64,000 nt of DNA, taken from the IMG/VR virus record IMGVR_UViG_3300030451_003374, positions 22,437 through 86,436 of that record; one strand, written 5' to 3'. Below the pieces are notes generated by a model, which saw only the letters and a program-made list of their open reading frames with translations, was not told where the DNA came from and ran no database searches. Numbering within the stretch: the stretch's first letter is position 1; every line of letters starts with the position of its first letter. Positions 24,722 through 32,696 of the stretch are shown here, piece after piece. Source of the stretch: a virus. The position numbers and the translations under genes are program-made.

Positions 24722-25377
24722 TGGCTTATTTTACAAACTTTCCGAAAGTATCACTTCCATCCTTTGCTGATAACAGGAGATCATCTCTTGATTTTGTCAA
24801 TTCGACAAATTTATTCAAAAGAGGAAAAATAAGAGAAGAAATTATAGGTAGCATAGCTGCATTTGAAAGATTTTCTATAAATGGTGATGATAGACCTGAT
24901 AATGTGGCATTTAGAGTATATGGAGATTCTTCATTAGATTGGGTAGTTCTGATAAGTAATAATATACTAAATGTGAGAGATGAGTGGCCAATGAATCAAT
25001 ATGACTTCAAAAGATATATTGATAATAAGTACTCAACGACACTTCTTACACAAATTCACCATTATGAGTCAAAAGAAGTAAGAAACTCAAAAGGACTTCT
25101 TTTACAACAGTCTGGAATATGGGTTGATGCAGATCACTCCTTCTCTTGGTCTGAGAATGGTAAGAAGTATACTCAAACTGGAACCACGTCAGTATCAAAT
25201 TTACAGTTTGAAGAAGATAGAAATAATAAGAAAAGATCAATCAATGTAGTAAGATCTAACTATCTTGAAGTTATAAAAGAAGATATGAGGGAATTACTCA
25301 CATATACTGATAGTAGTCAATATGTCAATAGAAAACTGAAAAAAGGATCTAATCTAAGAATTTTGTCTCCTCGCTAG
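24721..25377 (+). CDS. gp53: Baseplate wedge protein gp53
   Basis: A 218-residue protein. T4 gp53 landmarks are visible: residues about 53-90 (FRVYGDSSLDWVVLISNNIL...EWPM) match the ANAIYG...YWVLLMCN segment, and the C-terminal IKEDMRELLTY resembles the final helix of T4 gp53. Length matches (T4: 196). It completes the wedge during baseplate assembly. Its last 24 bases overlap the end of the convergent hydroxylase gene. Confidence 0.8.
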   Translation: MAYFTNFPKVSLPSFADNRRSSLDFVNSTNLFKRGKIREEIIGSIAAFERFSINGDDRPDNVAFRVYGDSSLDWVVLISNNILNVRDEWPMNQYDFKRYIDNKYSTTLLTQIHHYESKEVRNSKGLLLQQSGIWVDADHSFSWSENGKKYTQTGTTSVSNLQFEEDRNNKKRSINVVRSNYLEVIKEDMRELLTYTDSSQYVNRKLKKGSNLRILSPR

Positions 25378-25905
25378 ATGGTGAGGATTGTTCTCACTAT
25401 GAGGAACATCCCAAACTAGAGTATATCTGTCAACATCACTTACATTGACAGCACCATGTGGTATCTTGTTGTTGAACCAAAAGAAAGTGCCAGGTGCAAC
25501 ATAGAATTCCTGATTACCGACTTGATATAAGTATACTCCTTGTAACGATAAGTGATATCTATCTTTGTTTTGGTAATATAACCCCTTATCAATATGCCTT
25601 AGGACTTTATCGCCTGGTTTGAGCCGAAAGAATCCTGCTCTACCTGTTTCCTTTATATTATGCCTTTCCCAAAATTTATGCACATTTTTGTACTTATCGT
25701 ATAATGGTGTTTTTCTTTGTCCCATCGCATCATGCGGATCTTCGCCTTTTTCGACTTTTGCCCAAACTAACGGTAAAAACCCATATGGGCTCTTATCGCC
25801 ACCTACACCTCTTTGCTTAGATACCCAATCCCAGTCATCTAAGTCCATTTCGTCTAAAAACGGTTTTACGTCAATATTCTCTTCTATGATAATAATGTTT
25901 TCCAT
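25354..25905 (-). CDS. Aspartyl/asparaginyl beta-hydroxylase-like oxygenase
   Basis: A 183-residue protein of the Asp/Asn hydroxylase branch of Fe(II)/2-oxoglutarate oxygenases. Residues 103-150 give RHIDKGLYY, RYHLSLQG.Y and PGTFFWFNNKIPH. Iron ligands would be His104, Asp106 and His150, with Arg160 binding 2-oxoglutarate. All are present, so it should be active. The substrate is unknown; family members hydroxylate protein Asp/Asn or Pro residues. It overlaps gp53 convergently by 24 bases and is preceded by an odd A/T-rich gap. Confidence 0.75.
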   Translation of the reverse strand: MENIIIIEENIDVKPFLDEMDLDDWDWVSKQRGVGGDKSPYGFLPLVWAKVEKGEDPHDAMGQRKTPLYDKYKNVHKFWERHNIKETGRAGFFRLKPGDKVLRHIDKGLYYQNKDRYHLSLQGVYLYQVGNQEFYVAPGTFFWFNNKIPHGAVNVSDVDRYTLVWDVPHSENNPHHLARRQNS

Positions 25906-25921
25906 GAAAAAACCTTAAGGG

Positions 25922-25977
25922 TCAATTTTTGGTCGGAGTTTTTTTTGCCCTTTTTTTGAAACAAAAAGTCGTTTTTG
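25922..25977 (-). repeat. A-rich segment resembling the 5' end of the carbamoyltransferase gene at 33495
   Basis: In the gap between the two oxygenase genes, the minus strand aligns without gaps to 33445-33500. About three quarters of 56 positions agree by hand count, including identical AAAAAAAACTCCG. It may be a decayed copy of the start of that gene. Homopolymers inflate the similarity. Confidence 0.35.
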
Positions 25978-25984
25978 GTACAGC

Positions 25985-26551
25985 TTAGGCATGAATAAGT
26001 ATGTGGAAAGCAATAGATACTCGTGACTTCTCTGACCTATTGACATCAACATAGTGAATCAAATTGCTGTTGAAATAAACTCCTTTGTTTGCTTTAGGTT
26101 TTATAACACATGCATTATGATCTGATTTAGGTACAACTGCTGTATTCAAGTACCTATTAGTAAATGGACTCATGATAATAAGATCACCACATCTTGGTGG
26201 TGCTTTCAACCAGTATGCTCCACTGATCTGTCCATAAGTATGATGATGCATCATATTAGATGCACCTTTACCGTTTATGTTAGCAAAAAGATGGACACAT
26301 TCCAGACCTCTTGGTCTTACTATGTCATATGACTGTAGATATTCATAGCAATTATTTACTATCATCTCTTTCAAAGGATTGAACTGTGGCATCTTATCGA
26401 GTCCAGTTTTCTGCCAACCATCTACGTTAGAGTATCCGTCTGACTTAGGATCTTTTTCATGTAGTTCCATTACATGCCTAAGAGAAAGGTCTAGGACGGT
26501 AAGACTACCATCCCAGACCCCTACATGTTCATTGAAGGATAAGATATCCAC
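25985..26551 (-). CDS. 2OG-Fe(II) oxygenase family protein
   Basis: A 188-residue protein. The family core HHHTYGQISGAYWLKAPP, CGDLIIMSP, then LIHYVDVN and SRVSIAFHI is seen at residues 102-183, the pattern of a phage and cyanobacterial 2OG oxygenase family. Likely ligands are a His among 102-104, a nearby acidic or Gln position, and His166, with Arg177 for 2-oxoglutarate. A clean HxD is not visible, so activity is uncertain. The start is GTG at 26551, immediately after the gp32 stop (TAAGTG), so it is translated with gp32. Confidence 0.7.
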   Translation of the reverse strand: MDILSFNEHVGVWDGSLTVLDLSLRHVMELHEKDPKSDGYSNVDGWQKTGLDKMPQFNPLKEMIVNNCYEYLQSYDIVRPRGLECVHLFANINGKGASNMMHHHTYGQISGAYWLKAPPRCGDLIIMSPFTNRYLNTAVVPKSDHNACVIKPKANKGVYFNSNLIHYVDVNRSEKSRVSIAFHILIHA

Positions 26552-27436
26552 TTACTCTTCTGCTAGTTTCTGAAAGTAACTTAGTGCATCATCATCTTCA
26601 TTGACTGATGCTGGTGCAGATGCAACAACAGGTTCTGGTGTTGCAGTTACGATCTCTTCCTCTTCATTAGCAACTTCTGGTGCTACAGGTGTTCTCTTGT
26701 TGTTTAGAACTGAATTCAATCTGGTTTCTAAATCTTGATATGATTTGAACTCAGATGGATTTGTAAATTCTTTGAGAGAATACTGCTTCTTCCATAGTGC
26801 TTCAAGTGCATCATCATCGTCAAGTAATGCAGAAGATGCAGCGAACTCAGAACTATCATAGTTTCTGTATCCTGCTACGTTCTTTGCTTTCAACTTGAAG
26901 TTAGCACCCTGCCAGAAATCGAATGGATCGATTGCTTCCTCGTCCTCGAACTCAGGTTGCATTGCTGCTGTAATTTTGTCGAAGATTTTCTTACCAAATT
27001 TATATAAGAATGTTTGACCTTCGTTATGAGGATTGGTTGGATCTTTTACAACATAGATGTTTGCAATGTAAGTAAGTTTTCTCTTCTGCTTACGTGCAAG
27101 GTCTTTGTCTGCATCTATGCCACTGTTCCATAGTAGTCTGTTGTACTCTGACACAGGATCTTTTTGACCAAGTGTAGTTAGACTATTCTCTATGTACCAA
27201 CCACCAGGTCCTTGGAAAGCATGTGACCATACCTTTGCCCATGGTAGTTCTTCTCCGTCAGGTGCAGGGAGGAATCTGATTACAGCATAACCGTTTCCTG
27301 CTTTGTCTACTTCTAATTTCCATAGACGGTCATCAGCATTTGATGAACCAGTCGTATTCATTTTCTCTATCTCTTTGGTCAACTTAGAAGTAAGATTTCC
27401 CAAGCGAGATTGTTTTTTTAGATTTGCAAATGTCAT
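26552..27436 (-). CDS. gp32: Single-stranded DNA binding protein gp32
   Basis: A 294-residue homologue of T4 gp32. The start is ATG at 27436, giving the standard MTFANLKKQSRLGNL N-terminus (the LKKQSR basic box mediates cooperative binding). The OB core follows (WKLEVDKAGNGYAVIRFLPAP, then WSHAFQGPGGWYIENS). The C-terminal 45 residues are acidic and unstructured, ending DDALSYFQKLAEE, the tail that binds replication partners. No Cys is present, so the zinc site of T4 gp32 is missing. It has its own promoter with both sigma70 and late elements. An upstream in-frame start would add 21 residues unlike the family and is rejected. Confidence 0.9.
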   Translation of the reverse strand: MTFANLKKQSRLGNLTSKLTKEIEKMNTTGSSNADDRLWKLEVDKAGNGYAVIRFLPAPDGEELPWAKVWSHAFQGPGGWYIENSLTTLGQKDPVSEYNRLLWNSGIDADKDLARKQKRKLTYIANIYVVKDPTNPHNEGQTFLYKFGKKIFDKITAAMQPEFEDEEAIDPFDFWQGANFKLKAKNVAGYRNYDSSEFAASSALLDDDDALEALWKKQYSLKEFTNPSEFKSYQDLETRLNSVLNNKRTPVAPEVANEEEEIVTATPEPVVASAPASVNEDDDALSYFQKLAEE

Positions 27437-27503
27437 AAGTTTGACTCGTAGTATTCGTCGTATTGAATGGATTGGTGGATTAACACCTTGCATACGCAAG
27501 TTT

Positions 27504-27532
27504 AGTATAGTATATTATTTAGGTGTCGTCAA
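27504..27532 (-). promoter_or_regulatory. gp32 promoter (TTGACG-17-TATACT) with overlapping CTAAATA
   Basis: Minus-strand -35 TTGACG at 27527-27532 and -10 TATACT at 27504-27509 have a 17-base spacer. A late-type CTAAATA (27516-27522) lies within the spacer, so gp32 may be expressed early and late. Just downstream, CTTGC-GTAT-GCAAG (27487-27500) can form a small hairpin at the transcript start. Confidence 0.6.
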
Positions 27533-27535
27533 GTA

Positions 27536-27769
27536 CTAATCTTTGTCCATTTTTTGGAACCATTCCTTCAAGGTAGTCTGATATCCTGACTCACGTGAAG
27601 GTGGTTCTTTGATACCCATAATTTTTTTGTAGTCAATATACATTGCTTGAAGTAACCAACTCTGAGATAGACTATGAGGTCCTTCCTCAAGTAATTCTAC
27701 TTGACGTTTGCTGAGTCCTGCCTTACGTGCTAGGTACTCTTTTCTCCATGCATGGGGGTCTTCGTTCAT
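27536..27769 (-). CDS. Small hypothetical protein upstream of gp32
   Basis: A 77-residue charged helical protein (HAWRKEYLARKAGLSKRQVELLEEGPHSL) with a helix-turn-helix-like centre, though no family is recognised. It overlaps the 41-residue ORF by ATGA and ends just before the gp32 promoter. Its place in the gp33-gp59-gp32 replication and late-transcription block suggests a role there. Confidence 0.6.
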   Translation of the reverse strand: MNEDPHAWRKEYLARKAGLSKRQVELLEEGPHSLSQSWLLQAMYIDYKKIMGIKEPPSRESGYQTTLKEWFQKMDKD

Positions 27770-27891
27770 GTTTCTGGTGTTGGGTTGAAATGATGAGCAT
27801 ACTGATCATCAATGTCTGATAACTCTATCGGCCAATTGAAAGGTGACTCACTACTGATACCTATCATGTCTGCCACTTCATCCTCATTCAT
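27766..27891 (-). CDS. 41-residue acidic protein
   Basis: A short frame (MNEDEVADMIGISSESPFNW...) linked by ATGA overlaps both to the DUF1825 gene before it and to the 77-residue gene after it. Such double coupling argues that it is translated. It is acidic and has no recognised family. Confidence 0.55.
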   Translation of the reverse strand: MNEDEVADMIGISSESPFNWPIELSDIDDQYAHHFNPTPET

Positions 27892-28217
27892 CTTTTTAAC
27901 TGGGACTGCATTTTATCTAGGGTATCTTTCATGTTCTTGAATATAGTAGTCATGTCTGTGGTTCCAAACCCTAACATTTTAGTCTGATCTTTCAATTTAT
28001 TTTTCATCTTCACTGCATCTGGATCTTCAGACAAACACATCCTAGTCCACATTATCTGTTGCTTCTCTAATAGTTCCTTCAATGTCTCAATGTGTTCCCA
28101 CTTTGCATCGGGACTCATGTATGGAAACTTTAGTATGACTGAGTAGAGATCTTTCTGTAGGTCATAGATGTATTTCATCTCTTCCTTCACTGTCTCTGAC
28201 TCAAAAAAATCTGCCAT
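27888..28217 (-). CDS. DUF1825 family protein
   Basis: A 109-residue protein starting MADFFESETVKEEMKYIYDL. It follows the cyanobacterial DUF1825 pattern: F(F/D)SE.V.EE...I..LQ..., a central E.L..L.E....M..R..LSED motif and a C-terminal M...L..M...L. It is almost wholly helical. The family is common in cyanobacteria and their phages; the function is unknown. A GGAAGAAG ribosome site precedes the ATG. It leads a set of small coupled genes before gp32. Confidence 0.7.
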   Translation of the reverse strand: MADFFESETVKEEMKYIYDLQKDLYSVILKFPYMSPDAKWEHIETLKELLEKQQIMWTRMCLSEDPDAVKMKNKLKDQTKMLGFGTTDMTTIFKNMKDTLDKMQSQLKR

Positions 28218-28252
28218 CTTTGATTTACTTCTTCCAATATTTTATATAGTTT

Positions 28253-28837
28253 TCACTCACATGTCAATAGCCAACTTCTATATTTTTTGCGATCTATCTT
28301 CATGAATGGTAAGTACTTTCTGATCTTCATACCAACTGCTTTCCACACAGGGTCGTCTAGTTTCTTATCAAACACATCACAGAACTTGAACAGTCTTTCG
28401 TAGATACACATGTTCTCTACACTAAATCTACCAGCAAGATGTTCTTTTAGTAATGGTGGATGACCCTCTGAGGTGTCAAACAAATCGTCAATCTTATATG
28501 TCTCAAGTAATGTATTAGTCTGAGACTTGAAGTCATAGAACAAACTCTCTGATCTCCTCATCCAATCCTTATATACTACCTCTCCTGATCTTATTATGTT
28601 TCCTATCCACACACCCTCAGGGTTATCTGTTGCTACAAAGTTAGCAAGGAAGAAATTATGTATCTCATTGTCCTTATACTTCCTTGATGTTTTCTCAAAG
28701 AAATATCGATCCTTCCTCTTGTAGAATGATTCTATCTTTGCTTTCGATCTACCACCATACTTATGGTAGTCATACTTCTCTCTCGTAAAGTGATTCTTGA
28801 ATGCAAGATACTCTTTGTAAGTATCAAACGGTGTCAT
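28253..28837 (-). CDS. gp59: Loader of replicative helicase gp59
   Basis: A 194-residue homologue of T4 gp59 (217). Matches include YKEYLAFKNHF, KYDYHKYG, YKRKDRYFFEKTSRKYKDNE, FFLANFVATD.....WIG and the C-terminal W..VGMKIRKYLPFM. gp59 loads the gp41 helicase on gp32-coated forks. ATG 28837 is chosen because GAAGAG stands five bases upstream; the ATG at 28852 has no ribosome site. The gene overlaps the end of the radical SAM gene by 14 bases. Confidence 0.85.
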   Translation of the reverse strand: MTPFDTYKEYLAFKNHFTREKYDYHKYGGRSKAKIESFYKRKDRYFFEKTSRKYKDNEIHNFFLANFVATDNPEGVWIGNIIRSGEVVYKDWMRRSESLFYDFKSQTNTLLETYKIDDLFDTSEGHPPLLKEHLAGRFSVENMCIYERLFKFCDVFDKKLDDPVWKAVGMKIRKYLPFMKIDRKKYRSWLLTCE

Positions 28838-29900
28838 AGGTCTCTTCAGCATACATCGGTACGTTTTTCTTCATTGTAGCATCTAATTGCTTCGTTGCAG
28901 TAAACCAAACTGGATTACGTGGACACATCGTACAAATGTCATGGGGTTTCAACACCTCATCAAATGATTTCCTTAGGTTTTCTTCGGTATCATTTATGCT
29001 TGTGGGTTTATAGTCAAGGTACTTCTTCCATGCTGGATCATCTACCTGATCTGTAGCATGCAAAGACTCCCTGAGATATGATATCATAGGGCACTTCCAT
29101 AGATGTCCATTGTATAACTGACTGTTAGGGCAAGAGCAGTGCTTGAAACTCTCTTCAGGATCACCCTCCTCAAAAGGATAGTACTTTATACTATCATCAT
29201 TGAATTCATACTTGACAATGTCAAACCACTGTCTTGGTTTACCATCAAGTAATCTAAATGCTTCACTAAACTCTAGTAGATTCTCTGTGTCCACACCTCT
29301 GGACTTGAGATACCTCACAAACTTTGCTGCGTTTTCCCAATTGATAGATCCCTGTGGTGTATACCATGGTTTGTGGAAGGTAAGTCTAAACACTACACCT
29401 TTCAACATCTCATCAGCAATCCATTCTTGTTCCTGTATTAGTCTAGATCCATTGCTGAATAGTTTTATATTACATTTCTGTCCTGTTGCTTCTGCCACTT
29501 CTCTTGTGACTGTCACAACTTCTTTAGTCCTTGGTTCTAATAATGGTTCACCACCTATGATACTGATGTGACTCCACACATGTATCTTTGGTAGTATGTT
29601 CTTTATATCTTCCTTCAGTGCATCAATATCTACCCTACTGTTCACACCCAACAGACTACTGTTATGATTACATGCTCTGCATGCTAGGTTGCACCCATTG
29701 ATAACATGTATGCTGAGTAACCTAGTGGTAGGTCTTTCCTTCTCTAGTTCTGCGATCTCTTCTGGAGTGCACTGTCTGAAATTACTTATCCAAAAACCAC
29801 GTTGTTCTCTCACGTAGTCGACACTAACCGCTACCTCTCTGAGTCTTTCCTCAGGTAATTGGTTGTGGATCTTTCCGAATGTCCACTCCTTGATCTTCAT
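28824..29900 (-). CDS. Radical SAM protein A
   Basis: A 358-residue protein. Residues 70-77 (CNLACRAC) give the CxxxCxxC motif for the [4Fe-4S]/SAM cluster, followed by IIGGEPLLEP (the GGEP SAM-binding motif). Cysteines also cluster late: KHCSCPNSQLYNGHLWKCP near residue 258 and ICTMCPRN near 326, which could hold an auxiliary cluster as in SPASM/Twitch enzymes. It shares both segments with radical SAM protein B at 31836-32696, so the two are paralogues. The substrate is unknown. It lies between gp33 and gp59 with tight overlaps. Confidence 0.8.
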   Translation of the reverse strand: MKIKEWTFGKIHNQLPEERLREVAVSVDYVREQRGFWISNFRQCTPEEIAELEKERPTTRLLSIHVINGCNLACRACNHNSSLLGVNSRVDIDALKEDIKNILPKIHVWSHISIIGGEPLLEPRTKEVVTVTREVAEATGQKCNIKLFSNGSRLIQEQEWIADEMLKGVVFRLTFHKPWYTPQGSINWENAAKFVRYLKSRGVDTENLLEFSEAFRLLDGKPRQWFDIVKYEFNDDSIKYYPFEEGDPEESFKHCSCPNSQLYNGHLWKCPMISYLRESLHATDQVDDPAWKKYLDYKPTSINDTEENLRKSFDEVLKPHDICTMCPRNPVWFTATKQLDATMKKNVPMYAEETYDTV

Positions 29901-30166
29901 TAGATGCTAAAGAATTTTGCCTTAGATGTTCTCTTTAGATAATTTAGGTCAGTAGCATTGCCTTTGAGTTTTTCTTTCAAAGGTTTGGTGATGAGTTTAG
30001 AAACAGATTCTACCTCGATGTTATTCACATCACAGTAGTGACAGATTGCCTCGATGTAGTTCATCTCGTTGTTGTTACTAACAAGATTCTCAATGTCATT
30101 AGTAAACTTGTCCTGACAGAGCAATCTGTTCTTCAGGATCTCACGCATCTTTGTTTTGGCACTCAT
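29900..30166 (-). CDS. gp33: Late transcription coactivator gp33
   Basis: An 88-residue protein that aligns with the C-terminal half of T4 gp33: NYIEAICHYCDVNNIEVES matches MSYLEATTAFLEENSIPET, and ITKPLKEKL..NATDLNYLK matches the following helix. gp33 bridges the host RNA polymerase and the sliding clamp at TATAAATA promoters; the clamp contact is a hydrophobic C-terminus (LDFLL in T4, AKFFSI here). ATG 30166 is chosen over TTG 30184. It overlaps the nuclease gene by 26 bases. The late motifs seen in this window would need it. Confidence 0.75.
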   Translation of the reverse strand: MSAKTKMREILKNRLLCQDKFTNDIENLVSNNNEMNYIEAICHYCDVNNIEVESVSKLITKPLKEKLKGNATDLNYLKRTSKAKFFSI

Positions 30167-30815
30167 TGATTTTTTCTTCGACAAATTTTTGAATGTAAAG
30201 GACTAATTTTTTCATATACTTTATCTTATCATACTCCTCGTACACTGTCACCTCTCCGTTCTCACATGTCATAATAATAACAAGTTTCTTGACAGGTATT
30301 CCTGTACGTTCAAAGAACATACAAGCATACGCTGCTGCCTGTACAAAATAGTTCTCTATCCAATCCCTAGGTTTGGGTTTCTCTGCTGTCTTGAAATCAA
30401 TTATTGATAACTCTCCATTATATTCTGCGATGCAGTCGACTGTACCGGCAACACCTAACTCTTCACTAAAAAGACTTTTCTCAAGAGCGTATATATTATT
30501 TATATTTTTTAGGGTCTCCTTCGCTTGAAGGAACAACATCTTAGGACTAGGTTTATCAAACTCTACCTCCTTGTTGAGTAGATGATTCTCTATCAACTCA
30601 TGTGTAGCAGTACCTCTGGAGGTTGCACGTTTAGTAATTCTATTTGCTTCTGCTTCACCTATCCTCTTCCTCCAGTCAACAAAGATTTGTTTATTCCAGT
30701 GTGAGGTAACTGAAGTGATTGAGACCATGGGTCTACCATTGACAGTGTAATACCTAGCACCATCTATATTCTGCCTCTTTAGTTTAGGCAGTTCGCAGTC
30801 AACATGAGTGAACAT
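30141..30815 (-). CDS. RecB/MGME1-like PD-(D/E)XK exonuclease
   Basis: A 224-residue nuclease. Landmarks are RGTATHELIEN (residues 67-77), then ELGVAGTVDCIAEYNGEL and SIIDFKTAEKP, giving catalytic Asp127, Asp140 and Lys142 of the PD-(D/E)XK fold, followed by YFVQAAAYACM. This arrangement is that of RecB-C/Cas4/MGME1 nucleases. In a phage it likely processes DNA ends in recombination or host DNA breakdown. It is coupled to phoH by TAATG. Confidence 0.8.
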   Translation of the reverse strand: MFTHVDCELPKLKRQNIDGARYYTVNGRPMVSITSVTSHWNKQIFVDWRKRIGEAEANRITKRATSRGTATHELIENHLLNKEVEFDKPSPKMLFLQAKETLKNINNIYALEKSLFSEELGVAGTVDCIAEYNGELSIIDFKTAEKPKPRDWIENYFVQAAAYACMFFERTGIPVKKLVIIMTCENGEVTVYEEYDKIKYMKKLVLYIQKFVEEKINECQNKDA

Positions 30816-31567
30816 TACAAACCTAAGGTGTGTTTACTGGTGATATAACTCTTGACTAATCCAGACCTTACTATATCATCAACACCAAACTCAACCAAAG
30901 CAAACTCAGGCATCATAGTGATGATCTTTTGAAAGTCTAAGATACCATTCTTCTCATTGGTTCTAATGAGATCGGTTTGTGCTACGTCACCGCAGAACAT
31001 AATCTTAGTGTCTTCACCTACTCTTGTTATTATACTATCTAACTCATGAAAATTCAAGTTCTGTGACTCATCTACTATAACAATAGAAGCATCAAGTGTT
31101 GTTCCTCTGATGAAAGATGTAGACCAGAAGGTCACACTCTCCTGTGCTTTGAGATTACCCCACAACATTTCAAATTCATTGTCCGTTGCCAACTCAAACA
31201 TATACTTGACCATATTCTTGTATGGTATCTGGTATAGTGCTGACTTGTCCTCGTGATCACCAGGTAAGAAACCTATCTCTCTAGTTGACACAAGTGATCG
31301 TACCAAGACTACCTTATTGTATGGTGTCAAAGGATCTAGCACCTGTTTCAGTGCCATGTAGAGGGTGATGAATGTCTTACCTGTTCCTGCTGCACCGTAA
31401 AGGAATAGGTTCTTGCCCTCATTGTAGTGAGCAAATGCAGTAGTCTGATTAGGTGTGATAGGTTCGATAGGAACCATCATGTCAGAGTTATATGGTTTCT
31501 TCCTACGTAATTGCTTTGCTGTCATGCCAGCACCTACACTGACTGACATTTTCTTTTTGCGTGGCAT
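30815..31567 (-). CDS. phoH: PhoH-like P-loop ATPase
   Basis: A 250-residue PhoH protein. The Walker A motif GAAGTGKT is at residues 58-65 and Walker B is IVIVDESQNL, with the PhoH-typical VLVRS, EIGFLPG and GDVAQTDL motifs. PhoH is common in cyanophages; its role is unresolved (RNA processing or phosphate stress response). ATG 31567 is chosen because it overlaps the previous stop as TAATG; a 25-residue upstream extension would run inside that gene. Confidence 0.9.
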   Translation of the reverse strand: MPRKKKMSVSVGAGMTAKQLRRKKPYNSDMMVPIEPITPNQTTAFAHYNEGKNLFLYGAAGTGKTFITLYMALKQVLDPLTPYNKVVLVRSLVSTREIGFLPGDHEDKSALYQIPYKNMVKYMFELATDNEFEMLWGNLKAQESVTFWSTSFIRGTTLDASIVIVDESQNLNFHELDSIITRVGEDTKIMFCGDVAQTDLIRTNEKNGILDFQKIITMMPEFALVEFGVDDIVRSGLVKSYITSKHTLGL

Positions 31568-31818
31568 TAGAAGTGTACTGTCTTTTGTGGTTTTACTTTT
31601 GATCCTGGTACTTGTGCTACCTTTGATAGCACCTCGTTCCATCCACCATCTGTTCTACTGTAAGCATCTCCTGTGCCACTGACGGTACCTGCTGCACCCT
31701 GTGACCAATCTTTATCCCAATCAGGGTTGTCCTTTCTCCACTGATCATACTCTTTCATAGACATCATGAGTTCTTTAGTCTCACCTGTCTTCAAATTCTT
31801 TATTGGGTATGTTGGCAT
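31567..31818 (-). CDS. Small conserved phage protein ahead of PhoH
   Basis: An 83-residue protein starting MPTYPIKNLKTGETKELMMS. The MPTY....TGE start recalls FmdB-type small proteins, but the zinc-ribbon cysteines are absent. The middle is Asp/Trp-rich and the C-terminus is Lys-rich. It has a perfect late promoter TATAAATA upstream and is coupled to phoH by TAATG, so phoH may be transcribed late from here. The function is unknown. Confidence 0.6.
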   Translation of the reverse strand: MPTYPIKNLKTGETKELMMSMKEYDQWRKDNPDWDKDWSQGAAGTVSGTGDAYSRTDGGWNEVLSKVAQVPGSKVKPQKTVHF

Positions 31819-31835
31819 GTGTTTTTGTAAGTGAT

Positions 31836-32696
31836 TTATTTATAGGTATTAATTACCTTCCTCTGTGTCTTCTCTTGTTGAGCAGCACTAAAGTGAAGAG
31901 GTTTTGCTGTACACATTCTGCATACATTATCAGGTAGTATAGATCCCTCACAAAACTTTGTCAACTCATCGTCAGCACAGTCAACAGAGACACCATCAAC
32001 ATAATATTCCTGCCACTCTGGATCATCACGTTGACCTGTTACGTCCAACATCTCCCTAAGAAATGCAGTGTTCGGACATTTCCACAACTTACCATTATAT
32101 AATTGTGAGTTAGGACATGAACAATACTTGAAACTCTTATCAGGTTTCTCATGGTTGTATGGATATACTTTATCTCCTCTCTTCTTTATACTATAGAACC
32201 ACCTGTCCTTATTAGTATGATGTTCTGTTGCTCTAATCTTCCACGTCTGATTGGGAGCAGGACCTATGAACAATTCATGATCTGTCTTAGCAACAAAGTC
32301 TCTTACTGTTTTTATTATCTTGGCACCACGTTCTGTAGTCTCTGGTAAATGAAAACTAAATCTCAGATATACTTTAGGGTGGTCAAGGTATTTGTATATC
32401 CAATCATTACTTTCTAACAGTTCACCATTAGTATAAAGATACACATCATTACTAGCATGCTCTAGACATGTAGTAAATATCTCCTCGCATCTAGGATTCA
32501 AGAGTGGTTCACCACCTATCACTGACACTCTATTGATATCTACTCTTGGTAAGATAGTCTTTATATCATACAGAAGTTTATCTGTATCTAATTTACTGCC
32601 TGGTGCAAAGTAATTACTAAAATGATTACAACCTTTACATGATAGGTTGCAACCAATGGCAGAACTAACGTCAAGTATGTTGAGTCTAGGTTTCAT
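31836..32696 (-). CDS. Radical SAM protein B
   Basis: A 286-residue radical SAM enzyme: CNLSCKGC at residues 16-23 (CxxxCxxC), VIGGEPLLNP, and later KYCSCPNSQLYNGKLWKCP and VCRMCTAKP. The last two match radical SAM protein A (HCSCPNSQLYNGHLWKCP), suggesting a conserved auxiliary cluster or substrate site. It is the last gene of the carbamoyltransferase block and overlaps the N-half gene by 11 bases. The product could be a tailoring enzyme for the same substrate as the carbamoyltransferase, but this is inference. Confidence 0.8.
   Translation of the reverse strand: MKPRLNILDVSSAIGCNLSCKGCNHFSNYFAPGSKLDTDKLLYDIKTILPRVDINRVSVIGGEPLLNPRCEEIFTTCLEHASNDVYLYTNGELLESNDWIYKYLDHPKVYLRFSFHLPETTERGAKIIKTVRDFVAKTDHELFIGPAPNQTWKIRATEHHTNKDRWFYSIKKRGDKVYPYNHEKPDKSFKYCSCPNSQLYNGKLWKCPNTAFLREMLDVTGQRDDPEWQEYYVDGVSVDCADDELTKFCEGSILPDNVCRMCTAKPLHFSAAQQEKTQRKVINTYK
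31837..31844 (-). promoter_or_regulatory. Late promoter TATAAATA
   Basis: An exact late consensus on the minus strand, 19-26 bases before the ATG at 31818 and overlapping the stop of the radical SAM gene. Confidence 0.65.
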
